Assembly: GCA_009841265.1 (NCBI GenBank)
Contig: VXMB01000001.1
Span: 248,001 to 312,000 of the forward strand
Direction: 5' to 3'
DNA from: Gemmatimonadota bacterium
Lineage (GTDB): Bacteria > JAAXHH01
Length of the DNA stretch: 64,000 nucleotides
This document shows positions 52,889 through 61,813 of the stretch, piece by piece. The stretch's first letter is position 1; each line of letters begins with the position of its first letter. Under the pieces are notes generated by a model. That model was not told the origin of the DNA, made no database searches, and was given only the letters and a program-made list of their open reading frames with translations. A program made the translations under genes and the position numbers.

Positions 52889-54657
52889 GTACTTTACTGC
52901 GTTTTGGTCTGATGTTGTAAACCTAGAACTGATTTTACATGCCCGGTAAACATTCATTAAATCAACTTGACTCTAAATCTCCTGAAGTTGATAGTTTTCT
53001 GGCGTAATCTCATACATGTGAAGTAACTTCCCACTGTCTGTTTTAATAAACACCGGAAAAGTAAAGACAACTTAAATGTTAAAGCTCGTCTCTGTCCATT
53101 TTAGATCAAGGATGACTCTATAGTCCTAACGCATCGTTATGATAGAAATTGAAGTCAGTGCCATTAATCTGGAGAAATGCAATGCCTCAAATAGTAGGTC
53201 CGTTTAGCATCGTTGGCAGCAGCGCGATACCTATCGAGACACATGCGGCATATCTTAGACATCTCGCTTCATCGAAAGTTGCAAGGATGTTGCTTCAAGA
53301 AAAGTACACATTTACTCCAAAAGAAGCCCAAAAATACAGTGCCGATATCAGTTCTTTCGTCGGACAAGCGCTGAATTTCTATGAAGATAGCCTTGATTGT
53401 TCGAGGCGCATACGACCTGTATTGCAGTATTATTGCTACCTGAATCTCGCCGTTGCGGTTGTACTAGCATACAGACCCAATTACTATGAAAAATACAGAA
53501 GGCATGGTGTGGTAGACAAGTCACATGCTTTGAATTCCTTGAACCTGACATCTGTACTCGTAGAAGCCAACGTAGGTGCCGTTCCTCTTTTTCATTCTAT
53601 ACTTTCTGGTGTTTCAATTAGGAACCGTAAGTTCAGACTAAATGAACTTTTTGGTGCTATACATCTTGTCCAATTTGAACTTACCCGACTTTTCAACATC
53701 AGTACTCAACAAATCAAAGTGGATATAAGTACATTTCAAGAACGTAACACTACCCTCTATCACAACAAGGTCGAATACATAATTACGAGTCCTCTAGAAT
53801 CGGAGCCTCGTATATCAAAATCCCGTATAGAAAATGCAATGCCTGATCTTGTTCAGCATTACAAATTGCACGATGCTACTAGTAATAAGCTTGTTTACCA
53901 TTCACACACAGGATATGCAGACGAGAACGACGCCATACAAGACCACCAGTCGAAATGTCTTCGGCTAATCAACTTCGGTGGTCATGTTGTTTTAGAGCAG
54001 GGACAAATAAACCGCGGTCTAGTGTATAGTTGGCATGGAATATCAAGAAAAGCGCTATTACCTACAATGACCGCTACTCTATTACTCTCCTTCGCCTTGG
54101 CTTCAATTTCGAGATACAGATCTACACTACTGAGGCGCATTGATGAATCCGAAATACAAGTATTGTTGGACGTGTTTATGTCAGAAGCGGATTCAATTGT
54201 ACTTCCCACAATGAGGAATCTTCTATTTAAAGAGGAAGTTGCTTGTGACATGATCTCGGTGTAACCCTACAGGGAATTTGGTAAACTGAGTCAATTTGAT
54301 CGTATAGGAATAACTGAATTTACGCTGAGATCTCGCGATGCTCGGCGCACCCCTTGATTACGGCCCTTCCCACGGCCGTATCCTCGGTATCCAGCGCGGT
54401 ACGTTTGCCTTGTACAGCCGGTAGGGTTCACCGAACCGGCGCTCCAGGCCCGGTTCCTCGTGGAGCGGGAAGTAGATCGCGCACACCGCGAAGAACACAC
54501 ACATCCAGCCCGCCAGGTACCATGAGCCGAAGAGCAGGGATTCGGCGCCGAGGATGAGCAGCATGCCCGAATTCATGGGGTTGCGCAGGTGGCGATAGGG
54601 GCCGAGGACGACCAGCTTCTCGGGCGGGGCCCACGGCGCCGGCGTACCCTTTCCGAT
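52889..54657. mobile_element. candidate inserted segment carrying a YaaC-like gene and a replacement gene 3' end
   Basis: The host gene is read from the right. At 54657 the sequence changes from unique 5' coding sequence to the duplicated 3' end; the same 3' end recurs at 52888 after an AT-rich segment. This is what remains when an element enters a gene, restores it with its own 3' end and pushes the old 3' end aside. No integrase, transposase or terminal inverted repeat is visible, so recombination between diverged copies is the alternative. Confidence 0.55.
53182..54264 (+). CDS. YaaC-like protein
   Basis: A 360-aa AT-rich gene. The region with SRRIRPVLQYYCYLNLAVAVVLAY, GVVDKSHALNSLNL and HSILSGVSIRNRKFRLNELFG follows the YaaC family pattern (early E..RI.P.L.YY..LNL block, then an H-rich middle). 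YaaC proteins are often single cargo genes in variable regions; their activity is unknown to me. GGAGAA precedes ATG 53182. It is transcribed opposite to the host methyltransferase gene. Composition differs sharply from neighbours, suggesting horizontal transfer. Confidence 0.65.
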   Translation: MPQIVGPFSIVGSSAIPIETHAAYLRHLASSKVARMLLQEKYTFTPKEAQKYSADISSFVGQALNFYEDSLDCSRRIRPVLQYYCYLNLAVAVVLAYRPNYYEKYRRHGVVDKSHALNSLNLTSVLVEANVGAVPLFHSILSGVSIRNRKFRLNELFGAIHLVQFELTRLFNISTQQIKVDISTFQERNTTLYHNKVEYIITSPLESEPRISKSRIENAMPDLVQHYKLHDATSNKLVYHSHTGYADENDAIQDHQSKCLRLINFGGHVVLEQGQINRGLVYSWHGISRKALLPTMTATLLLSFALASISRYRSTLLRRIDESEIQVLLDVFMSEADSIVLPTMRNLLFKEEVACDMISV

Positions 54658-54861
54658 CCGCTCGAACAGCGCCATGGTCCACGCCGCCAGGACCAAGCCG
54701 TCCAACGCCATCGCGATCCCGATCCAGAAACGGAACTGCGTGGGCTCTGCCGGCGACAGCGCGCCCGGTGTATCGGCCAATACCCACAGGATCACGGCCG
54801 GGACATAGATCGTAGCCGCCGCCGGAAGAAGGACGACAGCCTTCGCAGTGGTCCATTTCAC
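54358..54861 (-). CDS. isoprenylcysteine carboxyl methyltransferase-family membrane protein
   Basis: A 167-aa integral membrane protein. Helices at VVLLPAAATIYVPAVILWVLA, IAMALDGLVLAAWTMALF and MCVFFAVCAIYFPLH; the SAM-site signature GPYRHLRNPMNSGMLL and the EEPGLERRFGEPYRLYKANVPRWIPR end match the ICMT/PEMT-like family. I chose GTG 54861 (GGGAG about 8 bases upstream). Its 3' end appears to have been supplied by the inserted segment, and the original end remains at 52589-52888. Confidence 0.85.
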   Translation of the reverse strand: MKWTTAKAVVLLPAAATIYVPAVILWVLADTPGALSPAEPTQFRFWIGIAMALDGLVLAAWTMALFERIGKGTPAPWAPPEKLVVLGPYRHLRNPMNSGMLLILGAESLLFGSWYLAGWMCVFFAVCAIYFPLHEEPGLERRFGEPYRLYKANVPRWIPRIRPWEGP

Positions 54862-55050
54862 AGGTGGCGCTCCCTGCCTCAATCGATGGTGTCAGCCCTA
54901 TTCATGGCACCGGTTTTGTACGTTCTCCCGCCCGGCCGCACGATGGTGTCATACCGCGGCCCTGGCATCCATGACAAAGGGCTAAAAACGGCTGCTCGTG
55001 TCAAGCGATTGTGACCGCGTGACTGAGCCCTCGGCCTGGCCTCCTGAAAT

Positions 55051-55105
55051 AAACGACTTGCAAACGTTTGTCGTTTTTGACAATATACTTAATCCATTCT
55101 AAGTT
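55051..55105 (+). promoter_or_regulatory. candidate promoter with nested inverted repeats upstream of the M48 gene
   Basis: AAACGAC (55051-55057) and GTCGTTT (55070-55076) are inverted and enclose the palindrome CAAACGTTTG (55061-55070). A -35 TTGACA follows at 55077-55082, with TAAGTT (55100-55105) 17 bases on. The repeat is placed as an activator site would be. Confidence 0.4.
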
Positions 55106-55145
55106 ATGTGAATTCGTTCCAATGTACACAGCCGGGAGGATACAC

Positions 55146-56138
55146 GTGCAAAAAGCCGGACAAAACTACCCGTTGGGAAACGAGCGGACACCTGAAGACG
55201 GCCCGGACCAGGCGGACGGTGCGCATCAGCCGGACCAAGCCGTTGACGATACGATCCGTTTGAACTGGCGTGAGAAGCTGGTTGAATTCGGCATGTTTAT
55301 GGCGATGATCATGTGCGGAATGATCATCGGTGTATTCGTTATCTTAGCGGTGCTGCTCACCATGCAAAGTACCTTCGAGGAGCGGATGCCGGGATTCAAG
55401 GAAGCCGGTTCGATTCCGTTTATCATCCTGGTCGTAGTAGCCGTGATTATCGGCAATGTCTGTTCGTTCAGCTGCGCGCCCTACATCATACGTATCCTCT
55501 TTCGCGGCAACGAACTGCAGGACGAGCGGATGGACCGCGCCGTGAAGCGCTTGATATCCGTGACCGGGATGGACATCAGGGTCGAGAAGATCTACGCCAT
55601 AAAAGGCAAGACGGCCAACGCCGTCGTGGCCGGTCTTTTCCGCAAGGTACAGTGTATCTTCTTTACGAACCGACTGCTGGAGCGAATGAGCGAAGGAGAG
55701 ATCATGGCGGCCCTGGCGCACGAATTAGCCCATGGGCGGCATCGGCACATGACCAAAGTATTGGTGGCGATCGTGTTATGGGCCCTCGGCGTCCAGGTAC
55801 TCTTCCGGCTGATCGATTTTCACGCTTACTTCGGGGCGCAGGACGTATACTGGCAGATATGGGCGAATGGCGTACTAAGCGGATTGAACGTCTTCCTGCT
55901 TATCCTTCTCGTCCTGTTCCCGCTTTCGAGGCGGCACGAACACCAGGCGGACGCGACCGCCGCCCTGTGGGTGGGCACAGACCTGTACAAACAAGCCCTT
56001 TACCGGCTGCACCAAATCAACGACCAACTGAAACCGCCGCGAAAGTTCCTGGCGAAGCTGGGTACTCATCCGACGTTGCAGGAGAGGCTGGAGCAGGTGG
56101 AGAGGCTGGAGCGGGTGGGGAGGTTGAACGTGAATTAG
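55146..56138 (+). CDS. M48-family membrane metalloprotease (HtpX/CAAX-protease-like)
   Basis: A 330-aa protein. Two hydrophobic segments at the N-terminus (FGMFMAMIMCGMIIGVFVIL and FIILVVVAVIIGNVCSF) are followed by the zinc motif HELAHGRH and the third ligand in RRHEHQADATA; two more helices lie between. I chose GTG 55146 because GGGAGGA (55134-55140) sits 5 bases upstream. Pairing beside an ICMT-type gene recalls the CAAX-processing logic of eukaryotes, but this is only proximity. It is convergent with the AT-rich island. Confidence 0.8.
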   Translation: MQKAGQNYPLGNERTPEDGPDQADGAHQPDQAVDDTIRLNWREKLVEFGMFMAMIMCGMIIGVFVILAVLLTMQSTFEERMPGFKEAGSIPFIILVVVAVIIGNVCSFSCAPYIIRILFRGNELQDERMDRAVKRLISVTGMDIRVEKIYAIKGKTANAVVAGLFRKVQCIFFTNRLLERMSEGEIMAALAHELAHGRHRHMTKVLVAIVLWALGVQVLFRLIDFHAYFGAQDVYWQIWANGVLSGLNVFLLILLVLFPLSRRHEHQADATAALWVGTDLYKQALYRLHQINDQLKPPRKFLAKLGTHPTLQERLEQVERLERVGRLNVN

Positions 56139-56203
56139 GACAACATGTGTCATAATGAATATACGCAGAAGCGTAATCAGGAATGATCGAAGTCGTCTCT
56201 GAG

Positions 56204-58039
56204 TTAGGGTAACACTGCGAGTTCGTTTATTTTCTCTATCATGATCTTGGCTCTTTCACTTAAAAACACTTCATAACGACTCTCAGGGTCGCCGCTTGAA
56301 ACCAATAACTCATATGGAACCAGGTGGGTCTCCACCCTCTGTCGTAATTCGCTATCAGTAACACTGGACTGGTTCAATAGGTTATTCATATATAAAGCCG
56401 GATCATTTCTTGAGAACGATCGATTAGTGATCTTTTTAAGAACAACACCGTTTAATCCTAGATTTATCCTCCCGACATCTATGTGCTCTTTTAAAAAATC
56501 CTTTGGGAAAACGTGATGTCTCTCCAATTCTCCCGAGTTTTCTAAGCTCCGAACAGTTTCTGTATCTAGAGTTTCACCAGTAGCCCAGTCTTTGGGATTG
56601 TTTGCCAAGGTAATCGCAGCTATGGCACGTCCTCGACGTGATTTTAATCCTATCCAAGACCAAGCCGTGTCTAATAAATCATCTTCACTCGGTAATGGAT
56701 GTAGGCTATCGTTCAACATTGGTGGTAACATCGATTCATCTGTTGTTCCGGTATTTCTTATTGAAAATAGGCACTGACGTAACTGTTTATAGTCTTCATA
56801 CAGTCTGTCATTTGCTTGAACCTCGTACCTGTCTGTTAAAAACGCACGCCACAGATAAGTAGATATAAGTTTGTTCGCTGTACCTACTCTCGCGGCCCTT
56901 GAACGCGCAGTACCTTCGACACCTTTCAGCTCTTCCTGTATCGCAGCGACAACATGAACTGGTGGCCAAGATGCCAACGTTCTATGGGTTACTCCGCCAT
57001 GTTTAGCGGCAGTTGCAAGAGCAAACTTCAAGTCAATAAGTAAACTGTCAATGGGTCTGGGTGAATCTTGATCGCTCGCAAATACAGCCGTTAATGCCTT
57101 CTCGTAATTGGCCTCTTTGGGAGGTAGACCTAATGGGTGTTGCTCTGTTCTTACTTTAAGGCAAGCAACTTTCAAAATCCACTCACCAATTTCCGGTATA
57201 GTTTCCTGCTCATCACCTTTAAAATAATTGCTTGTCAAATCGTTGTCGTTATGGAAATCCTCAATACACTGGCGTAGATGCTCCTCATATTGTCTCTGAG
57301 CGGTGGCAACTACGATATCAAATCTTTTCACAGTAACAGAGGAACTATTTGTTTCAATGAATACGTCAATCGCTTCTTGTTTTGAAGTTTCAGGGGGAAG
57401 TGCACAATAATGTAGCTCTCTGTTGAGCAAGTGTTCTTTTTGTAGTCTTCCTATTGCTCTTTCGAGTCTACGTGCTTCATCGCTATCAGTACTACAGGCA
57501 CTATTGCTCCAGTCCCAGATCTTTCCCAACTCGTCTCGTTCTGGGTTGTTTTCGTCCATGTCCTCCCAAAGTATATCAATCGGCACGAGATTCTTATCAT
57601 ATGCAACTGCTGGTTCCCTTAAAACCCGATATTGCGAAGACCTTGTTGAATAGGTATGAACATTGCTTACGTCCATTTCCCTTGAACTCAGGTCACTAAC
57701 TTCCACAAAAAACTGATGGTCAGGCGTTCCTCGAAGAGCATGCCAAAGCGAAGTGAGACGTTGTTGGCCATCAAGTACAAGCTCAGTTGGGTTACCATCC
57801 TCGACGTTAATACCCATAAGCGGACGCGATACAAACTGAGGTTCGTCTCTGATAGGGAGAATTAGAAATACACCAGTAGGCCGGTTTTGAAATAGAGCTT
57901 TTAAGTAGTTTGCTATCCGTTGATTGTTCCAAACATAACTCCTTTGGAAATCGGGAAGCGAAATCGTCCCTTCATTGGCCCTCTGAAGCCAGTTCTTTAC
58001 TGGACGTTTGTCATAATGAGCAGGATTTACATAGGTCAT
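56204..58039 (-). CDS. DUF262-HNH protein, SspE/GmrSD-like nuclease
   Basis: A 611-aa protein. The N-terminal DUF262 (ParB-like) domain shows LPDFQRSYVW (28-37) and the nucleotide-linked motif DGQQRLTSL (90-98), then TNSSSVTVKRFD. The C-terminus has an HNH-type (DUF1524-like) nuclease block ERHHVFPKDFL (His508/His509) with asparagines at about 527-532. This domain order is that of SspE and GmrSD, which cut DNA selectively by modification state. It is the last gene of the operon, with GAAGG before ATG 58039. It is the probable effector of the system. Confidence 0.85.
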   Translation of the reverse strand: MTYVNPAHYDKRPVKNWLQRANEGTISLPDFQRSYVWNNQRIANYLKALFQNRPTGVFLILPIRDEPQFVSRPLMGINVEDGNPTELVLDGQQRLTSLWHALRGTPDHQFFVEVSDLSSREMDVSNVHTYSTRSSQYRVLREPAVAYDKNLVPIDILWEDMDENNPERDELGKIWDWSNSACSTDSDEARRLERAIGRLQKEHLLNRELHYCALPPETSKQEAIDVFIETNSSSVTVKRFDIVVATAQRQYEEHLRQCIEDFHNDNDLTSNYFKGDEQETIPEIGEWILKVACLKVRTEQHPLGLPPKEANYEKALTAVFASDQDSPRPIDSLLIDLKFALATAAKHGGVTHRTLASWPPVHVVAAIQEELKGVEGTARSRAARVGTANKLISTYLWRAFLTDRYEVQANDRLYEDYKQLRQCLFSIRNTGTTDESMLPPMLNDSLHPLPSEDDLLDTAWSWIGLKSRRGRAIAAITLANNPKDWATGETLDTETVRSLENSGELERHHVFPKDFLKEHIDVGRINLGLNGVVLKKITNRSFSRNDPALYMNNLLNQSSVTDSELRQRVETHLVPYELLVSSGDPESRYEVFLSERAKIMIEKINELAVLP

Positions 58040-58113
58040 AGGACCTTCACTTTTTAAAATTCACGATTGGGTCTACATACGTCAGGATTTAAGTTGCTGA
58101 TTGAAAACACTCA

Positions 58114-58983
58114 CTAGTTTAAGACTGACCTCATTACATCGTTTATTTCTACATCATTTAGAATGCTAAGTTCTCGAGTGCCTTGATGTACAGCTACTCG
58201 TCGACAGGCGCGTTCTAACTCCTTGGTCTTACGTAGTTCAGATTCAGGGTTTTCAGCGATTTCTTGAGCCAGTGCTATGACGAATGCGTTACGAACTTGA
58301 ACTGAGCCAAAAGTCGAGTTTCTTGAGACGATTAACTGTATGATTTTCTCCCAATACGTTTGATGTATACGGATTATATGGCGTATCTGTTCAGCGAGGG
58401 TTAAGTCACCATTTGCGATCTGGGCCACCAAATGTTCTCTCCACCAAGCCCGACCAAATGGTGTGTCTACGTATACTGTTCGATTACCTCTTGCCTCGGG
58501 AATACCACCCATACGTCTCAAAACCGTACGCACACAAGTGTCTATTGCAATGTATTGGTTGACGTCTTCGCCTAATTGGAGAACACGGTCGATACGTTCC
58601 GCTCCACTTCGAAAGACGCCTCCGTTTGAAGCAAGATACGAGGATTCGATCTTATGCCCTTCAATATGGCGACATGTTAGATATGTCCAGAAAGTTGATC
58701 TGCATGCTGTCCGAGGTTTTAACTTGCCCCAGGAGCGATACAGTCTGTTTTCGGTATCCATAGGTGGCGCTTTGAATTCGTCTTCTGTCATAGGATCGGG
58801 TGAAAGTGGTATATCGAAAGAGCCTATAACAGGAATCTCAGCCATATAAGCGTTAAAGTCGTTGCTGTTCCGGACAACTTTCAAAAACTCGATCTGGTGC
58901 TTCCCGCCTTTTGTCCTTAGTAACCTTCTACGCAATCTAGTGTAGTCAACATCACTTAGTTCAGTGAATGAGAGAGATGTCAC
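58114..58983 (-). CDS. DUF6339-like protein
   Basis: A 289-aa protein. The segments DTENRLYRSWGKLKPRTACRSTFWTYLTCRHIEG and NGGVFRSGAERIDRV-like text fit the pattern I recall for DUF6339 (D-x-x-N...LY...L...A...W.YL), a family seen in defence neighbourhoods. There is no nuclease or ATPase motif. The GTG start at 58983 overlaps the upstream stop (GTGA), and its Shine-Dalgarno is the GAGGAGGAGGA that codes the acidic tail of the previous protein. Family assignment is moderate. Confidence 0.6.
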   Translation of the reverse strand: MTSLSFTELSDVDYTRLRRRLLRTKGGKHQIEFLKVVRNSNDFNAYMAEIPVIGSFDIPLSPDPMTEDEFKAPPMDTENRLYRSWGKLKPRTACRSTFWTYLTCRHIEGHKIESSYLASNGGVFRSGAERIDRVLQLGEDVNQYIAIDTCVRTVLRRMGGIPEARGNRTVYVDTPFGRAWWREHLVAQIANGDLTLAEQIRHIIRIHQTYWEKIIQLIVSRNSTFGSVQVRNAFVIALAQEIAENPESELRKTKELERACRRVAVHQGTRELSILNDVEINDVMRSVLN

Positions 58984-59834
58984 TCATCCTCCTCCTCGTC
59001 TCTCGATGGTAACAAATGTTCGTAAAGCTCTGTTGCAACTTTCTCCGGTCGAAACCCTTGATCGTACCAACAAGGTAGGCCTTTGTTTGTCAAAAAGTCG
59101 GAAAGTGCACGAAGACTACGATGAGTGTTCCATCCTTCTTCATCATTGTCATCGTAGAAGTCCCGCTGAAGAAGCGCTAGGCAAGCTGTGACGATATGTG
59201 TCATAATGTTTTTTCTTATAGGATCTTCAATCCTAAATCGCAAAAAGTCATGAAGATCTGGGCTCGTTTTAACCAAAAAACGAAATGGCTCAGTCTCTGC
59301 ATCTACAAAAAACCTGCCGTTGCCTAATGTTTCATCTTTCTGAATCGATAACATTTGAAATATGGAAGATTGTAGACGTACTACCGAACCCACTGCTAGC
59401 CGGGAGCCTTTCTGAATCGATATTAAAGATCCATCCCATACACTGTGTACACCGTCAGTCTTACTGTTAACAACATACTCACCGGTTATACCACTTAAAA
59501 TCATTGGTGTAAAAAGAGGTGGCTCTCCTAAGTCGTCAGCATTCCATCTGACTTCATGTCTAGATTCATTACTTAGGTGTGTGCGCCGATATGATGAAAT
59601 GGGAGATGACACAATACAGGCGTAAACCGCTTGTCCGTTTTCTATTAACCGAGAAACAAACGGTGATCCATCCACATTGTGTGCTAGATAGAATGATGAT
59701 TGGTCGTTACCCGGCTCAAACACCACAGTATATCTGCCATCAGGATAAGACAGATTTCCTGTTTCTAAAACCGGATGGGTGTGGCACCTAATTCCATTGG
59801 ATGTAGATCTTGCTACAGTTGTAATCTGAGTCAA
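58980..59834 (-). CDS. hypothetical protein of the sulfur-modification-like operon
   Basis: A 284-aa soluble protein, not recognised. The N-terminal half is strand-rich (YTVVFEPGNDQSSFYLAHNV, TPMILSGITGEYVV), the C-terminal half helical (IMTHIVTACLALLQRDFY), ending in an acidic tail DEEEDE. It begins at TTG 59834, overlapping the GHKL gene stop (TTGA), with GAGG 7 bases upstream. Position between the GHKL ATPase and DUF6339-like gene suggests a dedicated structural or adaptor role. Confidence 0.65.
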   Translation of the reverse strand: MTQITTVARSTSNGIRCHTHPVLETGNLSYPDGRYTVVFEPGNDQSSFYLAHNVDGSPFVSRLIENGQAVYACIVSSPISSYRRTHLSNESRHEVRWNADDLGEPPLFTPMILSGITGEYVVNSKTDGVHSVWDGSLISIQKGSRLAVGSVVRLQSSIFQMLSIQKDETLGNGRFFVDAETEPFRFLVKTSPDLHDFLRFRIEDPIRKNIMTHIVTACLALLQRDFYDDNDEEGWNTHRSLRALSDFLTNKGLPCWYDQGFRPEKVATELYEHLLPSRDEEEDE

Positions 59835-61804
59835 CGTGTTGCCTCTGTATCAATGCCTGCCTCAAACACATCGACCCGTAGAGAAGGGGTTGTTCCCTCA
59901 ATCATTCCTATTCCTTTATCGATTTTGTACTTTACTTCAACTTGGACTAGATTACCTGGCAGGATATTACCAAGGCGCAAACCAACCGCATGCCCGTTTT
60001 CTCGGATAAGGTCAGAATCGTCTGTCAGTTTCCCGTTTATCGAAGCTTCACTTAGAAAAACAGGTACGATTTGATCATAGCGCAGTCGATCACAAGTAGC
60101 ATCAATGTTCTCATCAATACGAAGCCGAAGTTCGGCGTTTTCAATCCCCTCCTTACTGTCTATCAATATCCGCCGTTTATTCGAGCTAATAGGCACAGAA
60201 ACAGCTTGTAGAAATGAATGAAGAACTGGACTTTTCCTCGTGCGTTCTGTATTAACTCGTCCTGATCGCTTCCTTGACATCGGATCATTGGGCAGTGATG
60301 CGGTATTTGAATGTATGTTTCTACGATCGGGCACCCTATTCTCGACAACCATGGGAGTACCCCAGAAGGAACTCCGGCTTGACCCAGGTGACCCCTTTCC
60401 TCCATCACCGAAATCGAGATTTAAATAATCACTAGGATTAAAGGAGTTACTTTCTGCTTCTTTCGTATTGCTTAGTATCCAATTACGGATTTCCTCAAGA
60501 GCTTGTCGTAACTTACCCTGATCGACTTTGTTTAGGTTTTTAATGCGAATGGAATTATGCAATGGGCCTTCAGCATCACGAATCAGACGATGAAGTTCCA
60601 TTCCATTTAAGGAATCAAGTAGCAAAACCGCGTGAAATGGCGCACGCTCCTTAAACTTATAGTAAAAACCGGGTATCTTGTATTCATCGGCAATCCACAT
60701 ACCATTGCGACAAAGATCAATTCGGGTATTCCCTGATCTAGACGTGTGTATATAAACACGTATATCACCTTGCGAAGTTTTCACTGAATGATTACTACCA
60801 TATCGAAGAACATGGTGTGCCTCAAAAGCTCTCTCGCCGTTTAGAAATGCACGAGACCTTTTGTTCTTTTTAGATTCCTCTAGCGTCTCAGAAAGAGTGA
60901 TATGATCCAGAACATATGATTGACGGTTTTCTCTGATTCTGAAGTCTTCAACCTTTACAACAAGTCTTCGTTTTAATAGCGCTTCGAAAAAGTTGCACGC
61001 CGCAGACTGAGACACCATATCCCACAGAGTCTTCTCGTATTCACGGAAATGATTGAAGGCTGGGATCACCACAACAGCGCCGTGACCTGAGTTCTTCTTT
61101 ATTACCTTGAGGTCTTTAGAAATCAGTTCGGGTATATTTCGACCTGTTACATAGTCGTAGAGGTCGCCGTTTTTTCCATCCAAAAGACCACGCACGTAAA
61201 ACCCATCGCCCGCTCGAGGGAATCGTTCCCCTTCGACAGTGTGAGAAGCCAATACAGCATGTCCAGCACCTATACTTCTACCACCTTCAGTTACGCCGCC
61301 ATACAGGATGTACCGTAGATCAGATGCAGGAATTACCACAGAATGTCCATTGCCATAGGTACCTGTAGCGTCATGCTCTTTGGCACTTACTCCATCACTT
61401 AAGAGTGCAGTCATTCGACGCTTGTCTAGTCCAATACCGTTATCGACAACCGTCAAAACGTCAATCGATTCTTGTGTCAATGCGTTTTTAATGGTACGAA
61501 CTACATTCTCTGCTTGGCTAGGAAGCTTACCTTTCCCCAACTTCCTTTGAGACATACAAGCATATTTAAAAGCCCGAACGTAACTCTTAATTCCAGGAAT
61601 CTCTCTTATGTACATTCTGGTAAGTCGAAATCGTACAACAGCAGTCTTAATCTTTGCTTCATGAGCCGAATCAAGAGCATTCTGCAAGGTTTCACGAACA
61701 ACGGCTGCTGGATGTAGTTCATCAAAAGCAGCTATTCCTGCTGGTGTAAATCCGGAACTGGTCCCTGGTCCGAATATCAAGTCAGAAGACGTGTTTTTCA
61801 CCAC
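59831..61804 (-). CDS. GHKL (Hsp90/MutL-type) ATPase
   Basis: A 657-aa protein. The Bergerat ATP fold is clear: N-box RETLQNALD with Glu38 and Asn42, G1 box VVDNGIGLD (Asp121), and G2 box GTYGNGH (148-154) in a mobile lid. A basic linker of about 70 residues (about 465-535) follows; the final 120 residues form a strand-rich domain. No MutL endonuclease motif is visible. The start is GTG 61804 with AAGGGGA 5 bases upstream. In this operon it probably couples ATP-driven dimer closing to DNA or target selection; that is inference. Confidence 0.75.
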   Translation of the reverse strand: MVKNTSSDLIFGPGTSSGFTPAGIAAFDELHPAAVVRETLQNALDSAHEAKIKTAVVRFRLTRMYIREIPGIKSYVRAFKYACMSQRKLGKGKLPSQAENVVRTIKNALTQESIDVLTVVDNGIGLDKRRMTALLSDGVSAKEHDATGTYGNGHSVVIPASDLRYILYGGVTEGGRSIGAGHAVLASHTVEGERFPRAGDGFYVRGLLDGKNGDLYDYVTGRNIPELISKDLKVIKKNSGHGAVVVIPAFNHFREYEKTLWDMVSQSAACNFFEALLKRRLVVKVEDFRIRENRQSYVLDHITLSETLEESKKNKRSRAFLNGERAFEAHHVLRYGSNHSVKTSQGDIRVYIHTSRSGNTRIDLCRNGMWIADEYKIPGFYYKFKERAPFHAVLLLDSLNGMELHRLIRDAEGPLHNSIRIKNLNKVDQGKLRQALEEIRNWILSNTKEAESNSFNPSDYLNLDFGDGGKGSPGSSRSSFWGTPMVVENRVPDRRNIHSNTASLPNDPMSRKRSGRVNTERTRKSPVLHSFLQAVSVPISSNKRRILIDSKEGIENAELRLRIDENIDATCDRLRYDQIVPVFLSEASINGKLTDDSDLIRENGHAVGLRLGNILPGNLVQVEVKYKIDKGIGMIEGTTPSLRVDVFEAGIDTEATR

Positions 61805-61813
61805 ATAATCCCC

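Noticed and set aside
56139..56203. tRNA or att site at the left edge of the AT-rich island
   Set aside because: No cloverleaf, direct repeat or integrase was found; a 13-base match to 59.2 kb (ATGTGTCATAATG) looks like chance.
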